Shown here: positions 45,069 to 49,442 of the stretch, piece by piece | How positions within the stretch are numbered: the first letter of the stretch is position 1 | Layout of the letters: each line of letters opens with the position of its first letter | Origin: an uncultured Aquimarina sp. | GTDB lineage: Bacteria > Bacteroidota > Bacteroidia > Flavobacteriales > Flavobacteriaceae | Length of the DNA: 49,442 nt | Direction of reading: 5' to 3' | NCBI GenBank assembly: GCA_947495425.1 | Contig: CANLYR010000036.1 | Coordinates: 1 to 49,442, forward strand | Program-made: the position numbers and the translations under genes | The notes under the pieces: model-generated | Database searches by the model: none | What the model saw: only the letters and a program-made list of their open reading frames with translations | What the model was told of the DNA's origin: nothing

Positions 45069-45446
45069 CTAGTTGTACTCTCCTACATGTATTGGACTTA
45101 GCGAACTTATCTCACCTTCATTGTACATTCGTGATTTAATAACAAATCTAACTCCTAATGGAATTTCAAGAGAAAAACTAGCTCCACGACCTTGTACTAT
45201 AGCTACGGTAAGTTGTGTGTGTTTCCAGTATTCAAATTGATCTGCAGACATATAGAAATCACATCCATGTATTTTTCCTAGCCATATATCATTTTCGTTG
45301 ATCATCAACTCTCCCTTTTCAAAGCACATCGGGGAGGAGCCATCACAACATCCTCCACTTTGATGAAACATTAACTCCCCGTGTTCTTTTTTTAGGGTAT
45401 CGATTACAGCTATAGCCGAATCTGTTATTTTTACCCGTTCTATCAT
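45069..45446 (-). CDS. DUF779 protein, partner of aldehyde dehydrogenase
   Basis: A 125-residue protein of the DUF779 family. It has a cysteine cluster SGGCCDGSSPMC (about residues 30-41) that could bind a metal, and the family pattern WLGKIHGCDFYMSADQFEYWKHTQ. DUF779 genes are commonly next to acetaldehyde-type aldehyde dehydrogenases, as here (nine bases after the dehydrogenase). The biochemical role is unknown; an accessory or redox role for the dehydrogenase is inference. Confidence 0.88.
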   Translation of the reverse strand: MIERVKITDSAIAVIDTLKKEHGELMFHQSGGCCDGSSPMCFEKGELMINENDIWLGKIHGCDFYMSADQFEYWKHTQLTVAIVQGRGASFSLEIPLGVRFVIKSRMYNEGEISSLSPIHVGEYN

Positions 45447-45455
45447 ACTATAAGT

Positions 45456-46979
45456 TTAAAAGAATCCCATTGGCTTTTTATCATACGAGATCAACATATT
45501 TTTAGTCTGGCGATAATGGTTGAGCATCATTTTATGATTTTCTCTACCAATTCCAGATTTTTTGTATCCTCCAAAAGGTGCATGGGCTGGATAGTGGTGG
45601 TAGCAATTTACCCAAACACGACCTGCTTGTACAGCTCTAGAGATTTTATATGCCTGATGTGTATCGCGAGTCCATACACCTGCACCAAGCCCATAAAGGG
45701 TATCATTAGCAATTTCAATTGCTTCGGCTTCATCTTTAAAAGTGGTTACACAAGCTACGGGACCAAAGATTTCTTCTTGAAAAACACGCATCTTATTATT
45801 ACCTTTTAGTAAGGTTGGTTTGATATAGTATCCTTTTTCCAAACCTTCAACATACGCCTCTTCGCCTCCAGTTAATACTTCACAGCCTTCATCTTTTCCA
45901 ATATTAATATAATTCAACACCTTTTCAAATTGGTCATTAGATGCTTGGGCGCCCATCATAGTCTCAGGGTCTAATGGATGTCCTAGTTTAATAGCTTCGG
46001 TACGTTGTATAACACGTTTTATAAAGTCATCATAAATGTTTTCTTGTATCAAAATTCTGGAGGGACACGTACATACTTCTCCTTGATTTAAAGCAAACAT
46101 AACTGCACCTTCTATGGCTTTGTCAAAAAATTCATCGTCGGCTTCCATAATGCTTTCGAAGAAAATATTAGGGGATTTTCCTCCAAGTTCTAAGGTAACC
46201 GGAGTAATATTCTTTGAAGCATACTGCATAATCAATTGCCCGGTAGTTGTTTCTCCTGTAAATGCTACTTTATTAATGCGAGGGCTAGATGCAAGTGGTT
46301 TACCAGCTTCGGCACCAAAACCATTAACAATATTAAGCACTCCATCAGGAAGTATACCTTCAATAAGTTCCATCAAGATCATAATACCAACAGGAGTTTG
46401 TTCTGCCGGTTTTAATACTACGCAATTTCCAGCGGCTAGTGCAGGAGCGATTTTCCAGGTTGCCATGAGTATAGGAAAATTCCACGGTATGATCTGCCCG
46501 ACAACACCCAAAGGCTCTTGTAGATTTAAAGATACGGTATCTGAGTCTAACTCACTTACAGAACCTTCTTCAGCACGAATAACACCTGCAAAATATCTGA
46601 AATGATCAACAGCCAGTGGGAGATCGGCAGCTAGAGTTTCGCGCAATGCCTTTCCATTATCCCATGTTTCTGCTCTGGCTAATGCTTCTAAATTTTCTTC
46701 GATTACATTCGCTATTTTTAATAAACAATTACTGCGAAATGTAGCTGATGAGTTATTCCATTCTGGTGCTGCAGCCCATGCAGCATCTATAGCTAGTTCA
46801 ATATCTTCTGCTGTAGAACGAGCAACTTTAGTAAAGCTAGTACCATCTACTGGCGAAATATTATCAAAATATTGCCCTTTTACTGGTTTAGTCCATTTTC
46901 CACCAATAAAATTATCGTATTGGTCTTTAAAATTTGGCTTGTCTGTTTTGCTTTTTGGGGATGCTTGTGAGATACTCAT
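45456..46979 (-). CDS. NAD-dependent aldehyde dehydrogenase (ExaC/AldB type)
   Basis: A 507-residue aldehyde dehydrogenase. Start at the ATG giving [11 protein letters not shown]; the longer ORF prepends an implausible hydrophobic stretch. Motifs: [39 protein letters not shown] (catalytic Glu), [12 protein letters not shown] (catalytic Cys) and [16 protein letters not shown] near the C-terminus. With DUF779 this is the arrangement of enzymes oxidising acetaldehyde or similar short aldehydes to acids. Together with the 8-12 kb operon the strain has at least two aldehyde-handling loci in this window. Confidence 0.95.
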   Translation of the reverse strand: MSISQASPKSKTDKPNFKDQYDNFIGGKWTKPVKGQYFDNISPVDGTSFTKVARSTAEDIELAIDAAWAAAPEWNNSSATFRSNCLLKIANVIEENLEALARAETWDNGKALRETLAADLPLAVDHFRYFAGVIRAEEGSVSELDSDTVSLNLQEPLGVVGQIIPWNFPILMATWKIAPALAAGNCVVLKPAEQTPVGIMILMELIEGILPDGVLNIVNGFGAEAGKPLASSPRINKVAFTGETTTGQLIMQYASKNITPVTLELGGKSPNIFFESIMEADDEFFDKAIEGAVMFALNQGEVCTCPSRILIQENIYDDFIKRVIQRTEAIKLGHPLDPETMMGAQASNDQFEKVLNYINIGKDEGCEVLTGGEEAYVEGLEKGYYIKPTLLKGNNKMRVFQEEIFGPVACVTTFKDEAEAIEIANDTLYGLGAGVWTRDTHQAYKISRAVQAGRVWVNCYHHYPAHAPFGGYKKSGIGRENHKMMLNHYRQTKNMLISYDKKPMGFF

Positions 46980-47363
46980 AATAGTATAATTAAAGATTAA
47001 TAAGAAATAAGATGTATGTGTTGTCAAAAAAGTAACATATTGACAATAAGAGTTCTATTTCTAAAGATATGGTATTTCTGAATATTTTGATAGGCTATGA
47101 TGTTAATGTTATAGCTAAATTTTTGTGTACGAATTGTTAAATGATTTTAAATCCTTACAGAGGGTTTAATTCTCTGGGCTTGCCTCGATAATAAAAAAAT
47201 ATTTCGAAAACATACCTCGTGAGCTTCCTCCAAGGTTGTCGATTGATGCAAGTGTCTATTTTAGAGATAGAGCAGCTAGCTTCTTTTAACTTTAGAGTGA
47301 AGAAGTAGATTAGTTGATATATTTTTGAATTATGCTATTTTTATAGTGAATAAAAACAAAACC
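46980..47363. other. 384-base intergenic stretch with a degenerate repeat
   Basis: Between the aldehyde dehydrogenase (minus strand) and SDR gene (plus strand), so it should hold both promoters. At about 47202-47238 TTTCGAAAACATACCTCGTGAGCTTCCTCCAAGGTTG is a diverged relative of the repeats at 13245 and 14601, reported here as TACCTCGTGAGCTTCC followed by TCCAAGGTT; a CTGGGCTTGCCTCGA hairpin-like piece precedes it at about 47173-47188. No ORF of note. Confidence 0.5.
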
Positions 47364-48128
47364 ATGATTGATATTAATCTCAAGGGAAAAACGGTATTGC
47401 TTACAGGAGCTTCTAATGGTATTGGAAAAGCTGTGGCAGAGTTTTTAATGAAAATGGGAGCTCAGGTAGCTGTTCACTACAGAACGAATGAAATATCAGC
47501 CATGGATTTAGTAGCTAAATATACCGCTACAGATTCCAAAGTTTTTCAAGCTGACTTATCAATAGAAGAAGAAGTAATTGAACTTTTTAAAGATGTAGTA
47601 CATTCTTTCGGAAAAATAGATGCTATTATTTTGAATGCTGGCATTTTTTTATCACACGCTACAAAGAACAACACCAAAGATTGGTACTCTGTTTGGAAAA
47701 AAACAATGGATGTAAATCTTAATGCGGTGGGTCTACTTACCAAATTGGGTATAGATCATTTTATAGCTAACAGAGAAGGGAGGTTTATATACATGGGAAG
47801 CAGAGCTGTTTTTAGAGGAGAGACCGAAGAATATCTTGCGTATGCAGCTTCAAAAGGAGGAATAGTATCTCTAGCAAGAAGTGTAGCACGTTCTTTTGGA
47901 AAACAGAATATTAAATCATTCATCGTGTCTCCGGGATTTACCCGTACACAAATGGCAGAATGTTTTATTAGAGATCATGGAGAACAAAAAGTACTAGACG
48001 AAATAGCTTTAAATGAACTTACAAAACCAGAGGATTTGGCTCCTTTAATTTCTCTAATGTGTAGTGGTCTTATGGATCATGCAACCGGAGCTACCATCGA
48101 TGTTAATGCGGGTAGCCATATCAGATAG
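47364..48128 (+). CDS. Short-chain dehydrogenase/reductase
   Basis: A 254-residue classical SDR from the ATG at 47364 (the longest ORF starts at a TTG 13 codons earlier). Cofactor loop TGASNGIG (residues 15-22), NAG at about 90, catalytic Ser before Tyr and Lys in YAASKGG (YxxxK). The C-terminus GATIDVNAGSHIR is typical of FabG-like members. NAD(P)H-dependent ketone/alcohol conversion; substrate unknown. Divergent from the aldehyde dehydrogenase gene. Confidence 0.92.
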   Translation: MIDINLKGKTVLLTGASNGIGKAVAEFLMKMGAQVAVHYRTNEISAMDLVAKYTATDSKVFQADLSIEEEVIELFKDVVHSFGKIDAIILNAGIFLSHATKNNTKDWYSVWKKTMDVNLNAVGLLTKLGIDHFIANREGRFIYMGSRAVFRGETEEYLAYAASKGGIVSLARSVARSFGKQNIKSFIVSPGFTRTQMAECFIRDHGEQKVLDEIALNELTKPEDLAPLISLMCSGLMDHATGATIDVNAGSHIR

Positions 48129-48280
48129 CTCATTATACTCTTTATTTCTACATCAGTCTTAATTCTTTGCTGATAACTACAGCAAATATAACGAGATAAG
48201 CCTCAGTGAATTAAATCTTCATAAAGGAGTTTTTAGGGTTAAGTTGTTCTTATTATATATACTAACCCAGAATAGTTTTG

Positions 48281-49369
48281 ATGATGAACATCCATATCAA
48301 GAACGGGCTTATTTTTCTGGTACTTTCTATGCTATCACTTTCTATCTCGTGCAGAAGTGATAAAGAAGAATTAGTTACCACTTCAGAAAATCATGAGCTT
48401 AGATCAAATTCTAGAGTAGCAATGCTAATGCTCAAAACAGTAATGAATGATGGTTCTATTGATAATATTTTAGATGGATCCAGCTGTCTAAATATTAAAT
48501 TACCTGTAACCATTACTCTTAATGATAATGAGATCACCATTAATTCTGAAGAAGATCTCTTGATTATAGAAGAATTGCATGATGAATTCGAAGATGATTC
48601 AGATGAAATAGCATTTATTTTCCCAATTACAGTGCTGTTAAGCGATTTCTCTGAAGTTTCTATTAAAAGTGTTGAAGAGTTAGAAGAATTATTTAAGAAG
48701 TGCGATATCAGTTATGGGGCTGAAGATGATGATATAGAATGTATAGATTTTAAATACCCTTTTACGGTATCTGTTTTTAACGCTGAAATAGAACTCATCG
48801 AGAACATTACTTTTTATAGTGATGAAAAACTTTTCGATTTTTTAAAAAACCTTAATGAAGATGATATTGTAAATGTCAATTTCCCCATCACTGTTGTACT
48901 TTCTGATACTACTCAGATGATTATAAATAACTTGGATCAACTAGAAGAAACCATAGAAAATATCATTGGCTATTGTAATGAAAATGATTTTACTACAGAA
49001 CATTTTACCGAGGTAATTACTACTGGAAGTTTGGTAGTCAAAAAATATAATGATGATGAAACTGACGAAACTGAAAATTTTAAAGATTATATCTTTAATT
49101 TCTATGGTGATGGTATTGTAGCAGTTGCTATACGAAATAATGTTTACGACGATATGCAAGGTAACAAAACGATAACCATTAGTGGTTCTTGGACTATACG
49201 TACAAGAGCAAATGGTAGTTTAAATGCTATTCTTGATTTTGGGAATGAAGCACTATTAAATAAGCTAAATGGTGTATGGAATGTAGATGCAATAAAAGAT
49301 AAGCAAATTACACTACTTGCTAATGACAATGACATTAACAAAGATGAATTGTTTTTTGAAATAAATTAA
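48281..49369 (+). CDS. Acidic lipoprotein with four internal repeats
   Basis: About 362 residues; start at the first ATG (48281), with a second ATG directly after. A lipobox ends SISC (Cys near 24). Then four repeats of roughly 45-60 residues, each with a core [IVL]xF-P-[IVF]-T-[IV] strand and a following acidic helix: LPVTITLNDNEITI, FPITVLLSDFSEVSI, YPFTVSVFNAEIEL and FPITVVLSDTTQMII. The C-terminal third starts VVKKYNDDETDETEN and ends in a DNDINKDEL EF-hand-like segment. It is strongly acidic throughout. No family I can name; calcium binding is possible. Confidence 0.75.
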   Translation: MMNIHIKNGLIFLVLSMLSLSISCRSDKEELVTTSENHELRSNSRVAMLMLKTVMNDGSIDNILDGSSCLNIKLPVTITLNDNEITINSEEDLLIIEELHDEFEDDSDEIAFIFPITVLLSDFSEVSIKSVEELEELFKKCDISYGAEDDDIECIDFKYPFTVSVFNAEIELIENITFYSDEKLFDFLKNLNEDDIVNVNFPITVVLSDTTQMIINNLDQLEETIENIIGYCNENDFTTEHFTEVITTGSLVVKKYNDDETDETENFKDYIFNFYGDGIVAVAIRNNVYDDMQGNKTITISGSWTIRTRANGSLNAILDFGNEALLNKLNGVWNVDAIKDKQITLLANDNDINKDELFFEIN

Positions 49370-49397
49370 ATTGAATATCCGTTTTTAATCATAATCC

Positions 49398-49441
49398 TGT
49401 AATTCCAGCAATTACAAGTCTATCGAAGAGCTTCTCTTCGA
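49398..49441. repeat. Two adjacent small hairpins at the window edge
   Basis: TGTAATT-CCAGC-AATTACA (49398-49416) and TCGAAGAG-CTT-CTCTTCGA (49423-49441) are perfect short hairpins in a row after the last gene. They may be a terminator or the start of a repeat element cut by the window end. Confidence 0.6.
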
Positions 49442-49442
49442 A

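Noticed and set aside
46114..46605. 163-residue plus-strand ORF
   Set aside because: Shadow on the opposite strand of the aldehyde dehydrogenase, which has full catalytic motifs.
1..49442. CRISPR arrays, tRNA/rRNA genes, prophage or complete insertion sequences
   Set aside because: No regularly spaced repeats with unique spacers, no tRNA cloverleaf or rRNA sequence, and no transposase or phage structural gene was seen; XerD is the housekeeping type.

Overview
The window looks like a chromosomal piece of a marine flavobacterium (Bacteroidota, family Flavobacteriaceae; an Aquimarina-like genome would fit, but that genus is my inference). The evidence is AT-rich DNA, a SusC/SusD pair behind an ECF sigma/FecR pair, many short-lipobox lipoproteins, a fused ThrA in a thrABC operon, the xerD/aroQ neighbourhood, and very few Shine-Dalgarno sites. 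I see no rRNA, tRNA, CRISPR array, prophage or complete insertion sequence.

Layout. 1-4.8 kb: a 67-bp tandem duplication, a metallo-beta-lactamase-fold lipoprotein, a divergent pair of sulfite/sulfate-type transporters (TauE/SafE and SulP) and a carboxypeptidase-regulatory-like protein. 4.9-6.7 kb: a hipBA toxin-antitoxin operon behind four evenly spaced palindromes. 6.7-8 kb: an EamA transporter and a small unknown gene. 8.1-11.9 kb: a probable electrophile/aldehyde detoxification operon (zinc alcohol dehydrogenase, Old Yellow Enzyme, succinate-semialdehyde-type dehydrogenase) whose last gene is frameshifted, ended by a strong terminator. 12-17.5 kb: PQQ-type sugar dehydrogenase, D-threonine-aldolase-like enzyme flanked by degenerate repeats, DCC thiol oxidoreductase, NAD-epimerase-like protein and gcvT. 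17.9-18.1 kb: an orphan double-glycine-leader, cysteine-rich peptide with its own terminator. 18.6-26.2 kb: ECF sigma, FecR anti-sigma, SusC with an STN signalling domain, SusD and a surface lipoprotein, a regulated outer-membrane uptake system of unknown substrate. 26.3-26.5 kb: a 171-bp palindromic element that looks like a MITE. 26.7-31.3 kb: an S9 peptidase, an unknown lipoprotein and a secreted M28-peptidase homologue that has lost catalytic residues.

31.3-36.6 kb: the minus-strand threonine operon thrA-thrB-(Rid-family)-thrC. Upstream of thrA lies an unlisted 28-codon ORF in which half the codons are Thr or Ile, a textbook-looking attenuation leader peptide. It is the most interesting item here, because thrL-type leaders are best known from Gammaproteobacteria. 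The operon ends in a hairpin whose 5' arm is the last codons of thrC.

36.8-49.4 kb: bifunctional NAD(P)HX repair enzyme, a two-domain lipoprotein, overlapping genes for a leucine-rich-repeat lipoprotein and an unknown secreted protein, xerD, two paralogous outer-membrane beta-barrels, aroQ, a Dph6-like ATP pyrophosphatase, an aldehyde dehydrogenase with its DUF779 partner, a short-chain dehydrogenase and an acidic four-repeat lipoprotein. Several start codons were moved downstream of the longest ORF because the longest ORF starts at a TTG or precedes a clear signal peptide.
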